The notes below the pieces were generated by a model. The model saw only the letters and a list, made by a program, of their open reading frames with translations. It had not been told where the DNA came from and searched no databases. From Sphingomonas hylomeconis (GTDB lineage: Bacteria > Pseudomonadota > Alphaproteobacteria > Sphingomonadales > Sphingomonadaceae), in contig NZ_JANQBK010000012.1 in the NCBI RefSeq assembly GCF_025370105.1, positions 1 to 64,000 of the forward strand: 64,000 nt of DNA, given 5' to 3'. The position numbers and the translations under genes are program-made. Numbering within the stretch: the stretch's first letter is position 1; each line of letters begins with the position of its first letter. Positions 16,118 through 23,992 of the stretch are shown one piece after another.

Positions 16118-16555
16118 TCAGCGGGTCTCGTGATCGAAGTCCGTCGCCACGCCCATTTCGCCGAGCAGCTGGTTGCGATCGTAATATTCGCGCCAAACCT
16201 TGATCCGGTCGCCCTCGAACTCGAACACGCCGGTCACCGGCACCGCGCCCGTCTTGCCGTTATAGACGAAGCGATCGACCCGCTCCATGTACACGATGCC
16301 GTTGATCACGCCCATATTGCTGACGTCGAGCACGATCTCGGTGGCCAGTTCGCCAAGCCCGGAAATGCGCTTGTGGATCGCGTCGCGCCCCTCGATCGGG
16401 TCGACCATCATCGAATGCAGCACCCCGTCTTCGGTAAACAGCGCGGCCGCTGCGTCCCAATCCATCGCCTTCCAGGCGGCGATCATCTGCGTCGCGATGT
16501 CGATCTTGCGCGCGTCCGAAACGGGCGCGGCTGCGCTCAGGGCGGTGTCAGTCAT
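16118..16555 (-). CDS. SnoaL/limonene-epoxide-hydrolase-like protein 4
   Basis: A 145-residue NTF2-fold protein: ATQMIAAWKAMDWDAAAALFTEDGVLHSM, VYMERVDRFVYNGK and GDRIKVWREYYDRNQ. It is the closest of the four island members to limonene-1,2-epoxide hydrolase in layout. AGGAGAG lies 6 bases before ATG 16555. It is the first gene of the minus arm, driven from the promoter region shared with the TonB receptor. Confidence 0.84.
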   Translation of the reverse strand: MTDTALSAAAPVSDARKIDIATQMIAAWKAMDWDAAAALFTEDGVLHSMMVDPIEGRDAIHKRISGLGELATEIVLDVSNMGVINGIVYMERVDRFVYNGKTGAVPVTGVFEFEGDRIKVWREYYDRNQLLGEMGVATDFDHETR

Positions 16556-16571
16556 GCTGCTCTCCTATGTC

Positions 16572-16587
16572 AGTCGCTTTATGCAAG
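16572..16587 (-). promoter_or_regulatory. Island motif copy B (candidate operator)
   Basis: On the minus strand the site reads CTTGCATAAAGCGACT and ends 16 bases before the start of the first SnoaL gene. It lies downstream of the minus-strand TTGACA box, where a repressor site at the transcription start would be expected. It matches copies A and C at nearly all positions. Confidence 0.5.
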
Positions 16588-16611
16588 TAAGGTGACGCAC
16601 CCCCACGCCGC

Positions 16612-16634
16612 TGTCAACCGAGTAGGTCTTGACA
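16612..16634. promoter_or_regulatory. Back-to-back -35 boxes of the divergent arms
   Basis: TTGACA occurs on the minus strand at 16612-16617 and on the plus strand at 16629-16634, 11 bases apart and pointing away from each other. The -10 elements are weak: CACCTT for the minus arm and AAAACA for the plus arm at 17-base spacing. Both arms of the island could thus be switched together. Assignment is from sequence only. Confidence 0.45.
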
Positions 16635-16664
16635 AGCAAGTTACTTTCCGGAAAACAGGCTAGG

Positions 16665-16680
16665 CTTGCTTAAAGAGACT
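16665..16680 (+). promoter_or_regulatory. Island motif copy C (candidate operator)
   Basis: CTTGCTTAAAGAGACT lies 51 bases before the TonB receptor start, about where transcription from the plus-strand TTGACA box would begin. It shares the TAAAG core and the GACT end with copies A and B. Confidence 0.5.
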
Positions 16681-16731
16681 AAGTGAGCGGACACGGTCTG
16701 AAGACCGGCCGACATTTTTGGGAGAGACTGA

Positions 16732-18993
16732 ATGGCCGCTATCACCTGCGCGCACGTTTTGCGTCTGGCATTGGCATCCGCGAGCATCGCCGCGCTGAGC
16801 ACTGCACTGCCCGCCGCCGCGCAATCGACCGCTGGTACCGACACGCCGGTCGACGCGCCCGCCGCGCAGCTCGACGGTCCGCAGCTCGAGGAGATCATCG
16901 TCACCGCGCGCAAGCGTGAGGAAAGCCTGCAGAACGTGCCGATCGCGGTTACCGCATTCGGCGGCACGGCGCTGCGTGAGGCACAGATCACCGATCTCTC
17001 CGCACTCGCCGGCCGCACGCCGAGCTTCACCTTCCAGGCGCAGGGGTCGCTCGAACAGGAGGCGTTCATCCGCGGCGTCGGCACGGTGCGGCTGACCAGC
17101 GCCAGCGCCGATCCCTCGATCGGCCTGTTCATCAACGAGGTCTATATCGGCCGCCGCGGCTCGGCCACGCCGCCGATCTTCGATGTCGAGCGCGTCGAGG
17201 TGCTGCGCGGGCCGCAGGGCACGATCTTCGGCAAGAACGTGGTCGGCGGCGCGATCAGCATCATCACCGCGACGCCCAAATTCGATTTCGGCGCCGGTGG
17301 CTATGTCTCGGTCGGCAATTACGGCACGGTCCAGTCCGAAGCCAACATCACCGGCCCGCTGTCCGAGACAGTCGCCGCGCGGCTCTCGTTCCAGCAGGCC
17401 CGCCACGACGGCTACAGCCGCAACATCGTCAACGGCCAGGAGCTCGACGACGCCGAGGGCTATGCCGGCCGCGCCTCGATCCTGGTCCGCGCGAGCGAGG
17501 ATCTGACGCTCAGCTTCGTGGCCGATGCCAGCCACGACGAAGGCGGCGGCCAGGCGCGGCACGCGGTCGACGACCCCACCCGCGTCGGCGTCGGGCCGAT
17601 CACCACGGGCCAGATCTCCAAGGATCCGCGCACGACCGAGACGCCCTACCTGCAATATAACCGCCGCAGCACCTATGGCTTCACCGGCCGCGCCGACTAT
17701 GATTTCGGCGGCGCCGCGCTGACCTATCTCGCCGCGATCCGCATCGGCGATTCGGGGCAAAGGTTCAGCCAGGCCGGCGCCGGCGCGCCGCCGTCCTTCA
17801 CCGATTCCGTCCTCACTCAGTCGGAAAAATATACCGGCATCACGCAGGAACTGCGTCTCGCCTCGGACAAGAGCGGCCCGTTCAGCTGGCTGGTCGGCCT
17901 CTATTATCTGCGCGAGGATACGCGCCGCAACTCGATCAACACGGCGCGCTCGGCGCTGCCCGGTGGCCCCGGCGGCACGCGTGACAGCCTGGACGGCGAA
18001 AACGTCTTCGCCAATAGCGGCATCACCTCGAACTACGCCGCGTTCGGCGAGGTCGAATATGAGATCGTCAACGGCCTGACCGCGTCGGTCGGCGCGCGCT
18101 ACACGATCGATCACAAGGAGATGAACGCCAACGCGCGGATCAACAGCCTCGGCCCGGCCGGCGACATCCTCTCCCCCGCCCCGCTCAGGACGCCGTACAA
18201 CATCAATGTCGAGAAGACCTGGAAGGAAGCCACGCCGCGCTTCGCGCTCGAATATAAGGCGACCCCGGCGATCCTGCTCTACGCCTCGGCCGCCAAGGGC
18301 TTCAAGGGCGGCGGCTGGCAGGCGGCAACGCCCGACGGCGCCACCGCGTCGCGCGCGTTCAACCCCGAAACCGCGTGGAATTACGAAGTCGGCTTCAAGA
18401 GCGACCTGTTCGATCGCCGCGTGCGCCTGAACCTGGCCGCATTCCGGCTCGATTTCAGCAATCTGCAGGTCGAGCAGCTCGACGACGTGCTGCTCACTAC
18501 CGTGGTCACCAACGCCGCCAGCGCCAAGATCCAGGGCATCGAAGGCGAACTGTCGATCGCCGTCACCGATCAGTTCAGCGTTTCGGGCTCGGGCTCGATC
18601 CTCGATGCGAAGTACAAGGATTATGTCGATCCGCGGCGCAACTTGGATTATTCCGGCAACAAGCTCGCGCGCACCGCGGATTACCAATATTCTATCGCCG
18701 CGGATTACAAGCTGCCTGTCGGTGAGGATTACGTGATCAAGGCCCATGCCGATTTCACCTATCAGGACGGGTTCTTCTACGGCCCGGAAAACCTCAATTC
18801 GGAGCCCGGCTATGGCCTGCTCGATGCACGGATCGGCTTCGGCAAGGCGAGCGATCGCTGGGCGGTGACCTTGTGGGCAAAGAACCTGACGGACAAATTG
18901 TACCGCACCAGCGTGATCCCGTTCCTCGGTGACGAGGCATCGTTGTACGGGAATCCGCGCACCTACGGCGTCCGCCTGTCGGGCAAATTCTGA
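16732..18993 (+). CDS. TonB-dependent outer-membrane receptor
   Basis: A 753-residue receptor with a signal peptide (residues 1-31, ending LPAAAQS), a TonB box EEIIVTARKREESLQ, a plug domain (QNVPIAVTAF to IITATPK, with RGPQGTIFGKNVVGGAI) and a C-terminal beta barrel ending YGVRLSGKF with the terminal Phe needed for assembly. Sphingomonads use such receptors to import plant- or lignin-derived compounds across the outer membrane as well as siderophores. Its place at the head of the plus arm of the catabolic island suggests it takes up the substrate. GGGAGAG precedes ATG 16732. Confidence 0.92.
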   Translation: MAAITCAHVLRLALASASIAALSTALPAAAQSTAGTDTPVDAPAAQLDGPQLEEIIVTARKREESLQNVPIAVTAFGGTALREAQITDLSALAGRTPSFTFQAQGSLEQEAFIRGVGTVRLTSASADPSIGLFINEVYIGRRGSATPPIFDVERVEVLRGPQGTIFGKNVVGGAISIITATPKFDFGAGGYVSVGNYGTVQSEANITGPLSETVAARLSFQQARHDGYSRNIVNGQELDDAEGYAGRASILVRASEDLTLSFVADASHDEGGGQARHAVDDPTRVGVGPITTGQISKDPRTTETPYLQYNRRSTYGFTGRADYDFGGAALTYLAAIRIGDSGQRFSQAGAGAPPSFTDSVLTQSEKYTGITQELRLASDKSGPFSWLVGLYYLREDTRRNSINTARSALPGGPGGTRDSLDGENVFANSGITSNYAAFGEVEYEIVNGLTASVGARYTIDHKEMNANARINSLGPAGDILSPAPLRTPYNINVEKTWKEATPRFALEYKATPAILLYASAAKGFKGGGWQAATPDGATASRAFNPETAWNYEVGFKSDLFDRRVRLNLAAFRLDFSNLQVEQLDDVLLTTVVTNAASAKIQGIEGELSIAVTDQFSVSGSGSILDAKYKDYVDPRRNLDYSGNKLARTADYQYSIAADYKLPVGEDYVIKAHADFTYQDGFFYGPENLNSEPGYGLLDARIGFGKASDRWAVTLWAKNLTDKLYRTSVIPFLGDEASLYGNPRTYGVRLSGKF

Positions 18994-19007
18994 CCGACGG
19001 CGGAACA

Positions 19008-19040
19008 TGACTGGCGGCGGGACAAGCCCGCCGCCAGTCA
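19008..19040 (+). terminator. Hairpin after TonB receptor gene
   Basis: A perfect 14-base stem, TGACTGGCGGCGGG pairing with CCCGCCGCCAGTCA, with a 5-base loop, starts 14 bases after the receptor stop. No T-run follows on the plus strand, so it may attenuate rather than end transcription, or protect the receptor mRNA. The next gene has its own motif copy immediately downstream. Confidence 0.6.
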
Positions 19041-19056
19041 CTTGCATTAAAAGACC
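19041..19056 (+). promoter_or_regulatory. Island motif copy D (weaker candidate operator)
   Basis: CTTGCATTAAAAGACC agrees with copy C at 12 of 16 positions without gaps. It lies 62 bases before the cleavage-dioxygenase start and right after the receptor hairpin. It may give this gene group its own regulated promoter. Confidence 0.35.
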
Positions 19057-19118
19057 CGCAATGATAGCGGGTTCCGTTAGCGTAAAGCCGGCGTTCCGGC
19101 GTAGATGAGGATCCAGTC

Positions 19119-20597
19119 ATGAAGCTCGAGCGACACCCCCCCGTCGTCACCAGCCTCAAGCCCAGCAACCACCCGTATCTCAACGGTGCCTGGACCCCGC
19201 TGCACGAGGAAGTCGATGCCGAGGATCTCGATGTCATCGAAGGCACGATCCCGCACGACATTGACGGCATCTATTTCCGCAACACCGAGAACCAGGTGCA
19301 TCAGCCGCTTGGCCGGCATCACCCGTTCGATGCCGATGCCATGATCCATCAGATCTCGTTCCAGGCCGGCCGCGCCTCGTATCGCAATCGCTTCGTGCGC
19401 ACGCGCTGCTTCCAGGCCGAGCAGGAAGCCGGCGCGTCGCTGTGGGGCGGGCTCGCCGATCCCGCCGGCACCTCGCAGCGCCCCGGTTACGGCGCGCATG
19501 GCGGGCTCAAGGACAATGCCAGCACCGACGTCGTCGTCCATGCCGGCAAACTGCTCTCGACCTTCTACCAGTGCGGCGAGGCCTATGCGATAGATCCGCA
19601 GACGCTCGAGGATCTCGGCATCGCACCATGGGGCCCGATCGACGGCGTCTCGGCGCATTGTAAGGTCGACGAGGCGACCGGCGAGCTGCTGTTCTTCAAC
19701 TATTCGAAGCACCCGCCCTACATGCATTACGGCGTGGTCGGCGTGGACGGGAAGCTCAAAAGCTATATTCCCATCCCCCTGCCCGGCCCCCGTCTGCCGC
19801 ACGACATGGCGTTCAGCGACCGCTATTCGATCCTCAACGATCTGCCCGTATTCTGGGACCCCAAGTTGCTCGAACGCGGCGTGCACGCGGTGCGCTTCTT
19901 CAAGGACATGCCGTCGCGTTTCGGCGTGGTGCCGCGCCACGGCGGACCGGACGACATCCAATGGTTCGAAGCCGCGCCGTGCTACATCCTGCACTTCCTC
20001 AATGCCTATGAGGAAGGCGACGAGCTGATCCTCGACGGCTACTTCCAGGAAGACCCGACCCCGCCGCCGCTCACCGGGTCGGTCGAGGGCCATGAGCATA
20101 TGATGGCCTATCTCGACATGCACAGCTTCCGCAGCCGACTGCACCGCTGGCGCTTCAATCTCAAGACCGGAGAGACGATCGAGCAGCGCTTGGGCGAGGA
20201 CACGGTCGAGTTCGGCATGATGAACGCGCGCTATGCCGGCAAGCCGTATCGCTACGCCTATTCGGTCAGCGCCAAGCCGGGCTGGTTCCTGTTCGACACG
20301 TTCGTCAAGCACGACCTGCAGGCCGGCACCAGCGAGACGGTCAAGCTGCCCGACGGCGTCTATGCCAGCGAGGCGCCGTTCGCGCCGCGCATCGGGGCGG
20401 TGGACGAGGATGACGGCTATATCGTCAGCTTCCTGATCGACGAAAATCGCGGCACCTCGGAATGCGTGCTGATCGATGCGAAGAACTTTGCCGCCGGCCC
20501 GGTCTGCCGCATCGCGCTGCCGCACAAATTGAGCAGCGGCACGCACGCCGTGTGGGCCGATCGCGCCTTTATCGAGACCGGCCGCGTCGCGGCCTGA
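19119..20597 (+). CDS. Carotenoid/lignostilbene cleavage dioxygenase family protein
   Basis: A 492-residue RPE65/carotenoid-oxygenase family enzyme. Four histidines expected to hold the non-haem iron are visible: H180 (GVSAHCK), H228 (RLPHDMAF), H292 (YILHFLNAYEE) and H476 (SGTHAVWAD). Second-shell glutamates are in EGHEHMMAY. Bacterial members split a C=C bond with O2 in carotenoids, resveratrol-like stilbenes or isoeugenol-type side chains. The neighbouring Fcs-like ligase would fit an aryl-alkene substrate; this is inference. It has no signal peptide. A GAGGA ribosome site precedes ATG 19119. Confidence 0.88.
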   Translation: MKLERHPPVVTSLKPSNHPYLNGAWTPLHEEVDAEDLDVIEGTIPHDIDGIYFRNTENQVHQPLGRHHPFDADAMIHQISFQAGRASYRNRFVRTRCFQAEQEAGASLWGGLADPAGTSQRPGYGAHGGLKDNASTDVVVHAGKLLSTFYQCGEAYAIDPQTLEDLGIAPWGPIDGVSAHCKVDEATGELLFFNYSKHPPYMHYGVVGVDGKLKSYIPIPLPGPRLPHDMAFSDRYSILNDLPVFWDPKLLERGVHAVRFFKDMPSRFGVVPRHGGPDDIQWFEAAPCYILHFLNAYEEGDELILDGYFQEDPTPPPLTGSVEGHEHMMAYLDMHSFRSRLHRWRFNLKTGETIEQRLGEDTVEFGMMNARYAGKPYRYAYSVSAKPGWFLFDTFVKHDLQAGTSETVKLPDGVYASEAPFAPRIGAVDEDDGYIVSFLIDENRGTSECVLIDAKNFAAGPVCRIALPHKLSSGTHAVWADRAFIETGRVAA

Positions 20598-20601
20598 TCG
20601 G

Positions 20602-21660
20602 GTGGCAAGCCAGCGTCCCGTCCGCGTCATCCAATGGGCCACCGGCGCGATGGGGCGCACGGCGCTGCGTCGGATCATCGATCATCCCGATCTCGAACTG
20701 ATCGGCTGCTATGTCTATTCGGATGCCAAGGCCGGGCGCGATGCTGGCGATATCGCCCGCCGACCGGCCACCGGCGTGATCGCGACGAACGATATCGCGC
20801 AGATCCTCGCGCTCGATGCCGATGTGGTGATCCACACGCCGCGCATCACCCTGCCCTATGAGGCGATGAACGCCGATGTCGCGCGGCTGCTCGCCAGCGG
20901 CAAGAACGTGCTGTCCACCGCCGGCTTCCATTATCCAGAAGCGCACGGGCCTGAGTATGCCGGGCCGCTGCTGGCCGCCTGCCAGGCGGGCCGGTCGAGC
21001 CTTGCCGGGCTCGGCGTCAATCCGGGCTTCGTCGTCGAACGGCTGACGCTCGCCGCCACCGGACTGTGCCACGAGCTTGAGCGCATCACGATCGAGGAAA
21101 CGGTCGATGCCTCCGCCATGGCCTCGCCCGATTTCGTCTTCGGCCTGATGGGCTTCGGCGCCGATCCCGCTAATACCGATATCACCACCGGTCCGCTCGC
21201 CGCGCTCTACACGTCGCTCTTCTCGGAAGTGCTTCACCTGGCGGCACTGGCCCTCGCCGATCCGGTCGTGCGGATTGCACCTGCACATGAGACCACGCTG
21301 GCACCGCGCGACATCCTCCTTCCCGCCGGCACGATCCCGCGCGGCACCGTCGCCGCCACGCGCTGGCGCTGGACGGCAACGCTGCAGAGCGGTGTCGAGC
21401 TGACGCTGTCGATCCTGTGGACCGCCGATCCCGCGCTCCATCCAGAACAAGGGCTCGGCCATTGGAACGTGCACATTGAAGGCCGTCCCAATGTCCGCCT
21501 GACGCTCGCGATCGACGAAGGCGACCCGGCGCTCCCCCCGGCACGCGCGCTGACCGACGCGACGATCGCCGTGGCCATCGCCGCTATCCCGGCGCTGCTC
21601 GCCGCGCCTGCCGGCTTCTACGCCCTCCCCGCCCCCCCCGCCTTCCGCGCGCGCCTGTGA
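20602..21660 (+). CDS. Dihydrodipicolinate-reductase-like dehydrogenase
   Basis: A 352-residue protein with an N-terminal Rossmann fold (VRVIQWATGAMGRTALRRII; GxxGxxG variant) and a C-terminal substrate domain. The layout follows 2,4-diaminopentanoate-dehydrogenase/DapB-like proteins that occur widely in sphingomonad and mycobacterial steroid and aromatic clusters with unproved function. It starts with GTG four bases after the stop of the cleavage dioxygenase, so the two are co-transcribed. Probable NAD(P)-dependent oxidoreductase; substrate unknown. Confidence 0.8.
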   Translation: MASQRPVRVIQWATGAMGRTALRRIIDHPDLELIGCYVYSDAKAGRDAGDIARRPATGVIATNDIAQILALDADVVIHTPRITLPYEAMNADVARLLASGKNVLSTAGFHYPEAHGPEYAGPLLAACQAGRSSLAGLGVNPGFVVERLTLAATGLCHELERITIEETVDASAMASPDFVFGLMGFGADPANTDITTGPLAALYTSLFSEVLHLAALALADPVVRIAPAHETTLAPRDILLPAGTIPRGTVAATRWRWTATLQSGVELTLSILWTADPALHPEQGLGHWNVHIEGRPNVRLTLAIDEGDPALPPARALTDATIAVAIAAIPALLAAPAGFYALPAPPAFRARL

Positions 21661-21734
21661 ACGCCGGGCCGATCTCACGCCCCGCGCGCCACTATCGCGG
21701 CGGCGATCATACCGTTGCAGCACCAACCCTGCTG

Positions 21735-21812
21735 TTCTCCCGCGAAAGCGGGAGCCCAGGGTTACAAACGCCACCGTCCGCGGCTCTGGACCCCCGCTTT
21801 CGCGGGGGAACG
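21735..21812. repeat. Paired palindromic repeat (CCCGCGAAAGCGGG type)
   Basis: Two hairpins, CTCCCGCGAAAGCGGGAG at 21737-21754 and CCCCCGCTTTCGCGGGGG at 21791-21808, lie in inverted orientation about 36 bases apart, with partly matching flanks (GTTCTC and GGGGAAC). This is the layout of a paired REP element. It sits between the DapB-like and thiolase genes and is unlikely to be translated. Confidence 0.8.
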
Positions 21813-21862
21813 GCAGATGCATGTCGCCGGATAACGTCCTCACGCAGCACGGGACCATCGCA

Positions 21863-23011
21863 ATGACCGTCTACATCCGCGACGCCGTCCGCACCCCGCG
21901 CGGCAAGGCCCGGCCCGACGGCGGTCTCGCGCAGCAGAGCCCGCAATCGCTGATCGCCGCGCTGGTCGACGCGCTCGACCAACGCGCCCCCGGCAGCCGG
22001 CAGACCGACACGCTGATGCTCGGCTGCGTCGGCCAGATCGGCGCGCAGGGCGGCAATATCGCGATGGTCGCCAAGCTCGCCGCCGGCCTGCCCGATCGCG
22101 CCGCGGCACAGACGATCAACGCTTACTGTGCTTCCGGCCTCGTCGCGATCGGCCAAGCCGCCGCGCTGATCGAGACCGGCGCGATCGACACCGCGCTCGC
22201 CGGCGGCGCCGAGATGATGTCCGCGGTCGGCTTCATGGCCGACAAGGCCGATTTCTATACCGATCGTGCGCTGCCCCGCGCGGCGCAATATCTCCCCGTT
22301 GCGGTTGCCGCCGATCGCCTGTCGACGCGCGAGGCGATCACGCGCGACGCGATGGACGCGGTGACCGCTACGTCGCAGGCGCGCGCCGGCGCGGCGGAGC
22401 GCGATCCCGCGCTCACCGCCTCGCGCATCGCCGTCGCCGGTCTTGCCAGCGACGAATGCGTGCGGGCCAGCCTGACCCGGGACAAGCTCGACGCGCTCCC
22501 CGCCGCCTTTGCCGCGCTCGGCAGCGGCTATACCGATGTGCTCGGCGACGAGCCGGTGGCCTATACGCACACGATCGCGCATGCCCCGCCGGTGTGCGAC
22601 GGCGCCGGCCTCGCCGCGCTGACCGGCCTCGCCGACGGCGCCCGCGCGAAGATTCTCGGTTATGCCGAGGTCGGCGGCGATCCCGCCGCCTCGCTCACCG
22701 CCGGCTTTGCCGCGATGGAAAAGGTGCTGGCGCGCACCGGGCTGACGCTGGGCGAGATCGACCGGATCGAATTCATGGAGGCGTTCGCGGTCGTCATCGC
22801 CAAGTTCCTGCGCGATTACGATGTCGATCCGGCCTGCGTGAACGTCGCCGGCGGGCATCTAGCCAAGGGCCATCCGATGGGCGCGACCGGCGCGGTCCTG
22901 CTCTCCACGTTGCTCGACACGCTCGATGCCTGCGACGGCACATACGGGCTGGTCGTCGTCACCGGCGCCTCGGGCGTCGGCGCGGCAATGATCGTCGAGC
23001 GGATCGCATGA
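21863..23011 (+). CDS. Thiolase family protein with altered C-terminal active site
   Basis: A 382-residue thiolase with nucleophile C89 in NAYCASGLVAI and the GGHLAKGHPMGATG block carrying the active-site His. The usual second Cys in the C-terminal CxGGGxG motif is Thr367 (VVVTGASGVGAAM). The enzyme may therefore work as a lyase/transferase with changed proton transfer. It should cleave a 3-oxoacyl-CoA in the side-chain shortening step. ATG 21863 fits the family start (TVYIRDAVRTPRGK); ATG 21821 would add 14 unlikely residues. The stop overlaps the next start. Confidence 0.86.
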   Translation: MTVYIRDAVRTPRGKARPDGGLAQQSPQSLIAALVDALDQRAPGSRQTDTLMLGCVGQIGAQGGNIAMVAKLAAGLPDRAAAQTINAYCASGLVAIGQAAALIETGAIDTALAGGAEMMSAVGFMADKADFYTDRALPRAAQYLPVAVAADRLSTREAITRDAMDAVTATSQARAGAAERDPALTASRIAVAGLASDECVRASLTRDKLDALPAAFAALGSGYTDVLGDEPVAYTHTIAHAPPVCDGAGLAALTGLADGARAKILGYAEVGGDPAASLTAGFAAMEKVLARTGLTLGEIDRIEFMEAFAVVIAKFLRDYDVDPACVNVAGGHLAKGHPMGATGAVLLSTLLDTLDACDGTYGLVVVTGASGVGAAMIVERIA

Positions 23012-23925
23012 CACTGCCGTTCGCGCTCCGCCTGCCGGTCGTCGCGGCGCCGATGTTCCTGGTCTCCGGGCCAGCCTTGGTCATCGCCGCGTGTCGCGCC
23101 GGGATCGTCGGCTCCTTCCCCACCACCAATTGCCGCACTGCCGCCGAGGTGGATGCCTGGATGAGCGAGATCACCGCGTCGATCGACGGCGCGCCCTGGG
23201 CCGCCAACCTGATCACGCATTCGACCAACGAGCGCCTCGCCGACGATCTCGCGCTGGTCGCCAAGCACAAGCCGCCGCTGGTCATCACCGCGCTCGGCAG
23301 CCCCGCGCCGGTGATCGACACGGTCCATGCCTATGGCGGCACCGTGCTGGCCGACGTGATCGACGTGCGGCTCGCGCAAAAGGCGCTCGGCGCCGGTGCC
23401 GATGGGCTCGCCTGCGTCGCCGCCGGCGCCGGCGGCCATACCGGCACGCTCTCCCCGCTCGCCTTCGTCTCGGCGATCCGCGGCTTTTTCGAGGGTCCCG
23501 TGGCGCTGGGTGGCGGGATCGCCGATGGCGCCGGCATCGCCGCCGCGATCGCCGCCGGCGCCGACCTCATCTACATGGGCACGCGCTTCGTCGCCGCCAG
23601 CGAAAGCCTGGCCGCCCCCGGCTACAAGGCGATGCTGGCCGAGTCCGGGATCGCCGATCTGGTCGTCAGCACCGCGGTTACCGGTACCGCCGCGTCCTGG
23701 CTGCGCGCCAGCTTCGACGCCGCCGGCTATACCGTCGATGGCGGTGCGCCGACCCGTGCGTATAATTCGGCCGGCGATGGCGCCGCACGCTGGCGCGACA
23801 TCTGGTCTGCCGGCCAGGGCGTGCATGCAATCACCGGCGAGACGCCGACCGCCGCGATCGTCGACGATCTCGAGCGCGGTTTTCGCGCCGCTGCCGCGCG
23901 CCTCGCCGACTGGCCAGCGCGCTGA
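23008..23925 (+). CDS. Nitronate-monooxygenase-like FMN protein 1
   Basis: A 305-residue TIM-barrel flavoprotein of the NPD/2-nitropropane-dioxygenase family: LPVVAAPMFLVSGPALVIAACRAGIVGSFP, the active-site block AAGAGGHTGTLSPLAF with His, and ALGGGIADGAGIAAAIAAGADLIYMGTRF, which binds the FMN phosphate. In degradation clusters such proteins are often proposed to act as FMN-dependent reductases or dehydrogenases on CoA thioesters rather than on nitronates. ATG overlaps the thiolase stop (ATGA). A paralogue lies at 39439-40398. Confidence 0.86.
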   Translation: MTLPFALRLPVVAAPMFLVSGPALVIAACRAGIVGSFPTTNCRTAAEVDAWMSEITASIDGAPWAANLITHSTNERLADDLALVAKHKPPLVITALGSPAPVIDTVHAYGGTVLADVIDVRLAQKALGAGADGLACVAAGAGGHTGTLSPLAFVSAIRGFFEGPVALGGGIADGAGIAAAIAAGADLIYMGTRFVAASESLAAPGYKAMLAESGIADLVVSTAVTGTAASWLRASFDAAGYTVDGGAPTRAYNSAGDGAARWRDIWSAGQGVHAITGETPTAAIVDDLERGFRAAAARLADWPAR

Positions 23926-23992
23926 TCCGACCGGCTTTTCCTTGTCGCCGCAGCAATTACGATGGCATGGCGTTACGGGGAAGAGGTGCTGG

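Noticed and set aside
16556..16731. TonB-receptor riboswitch (cobalamin type) in the leader
   Set aside because: The leader is under 80 bases from the likely transcription start and lacks a B12-box-like sequence.
11177..20597. Classic ferulate (fcs-ech-vdh) or steroid (ksh/hsa) degradation cluster
   Set aside because: An Fcs-like ligase is present, but no Ech, Vdh, ring hydroxylase or extradiol dioxygenase gene was found in the window.
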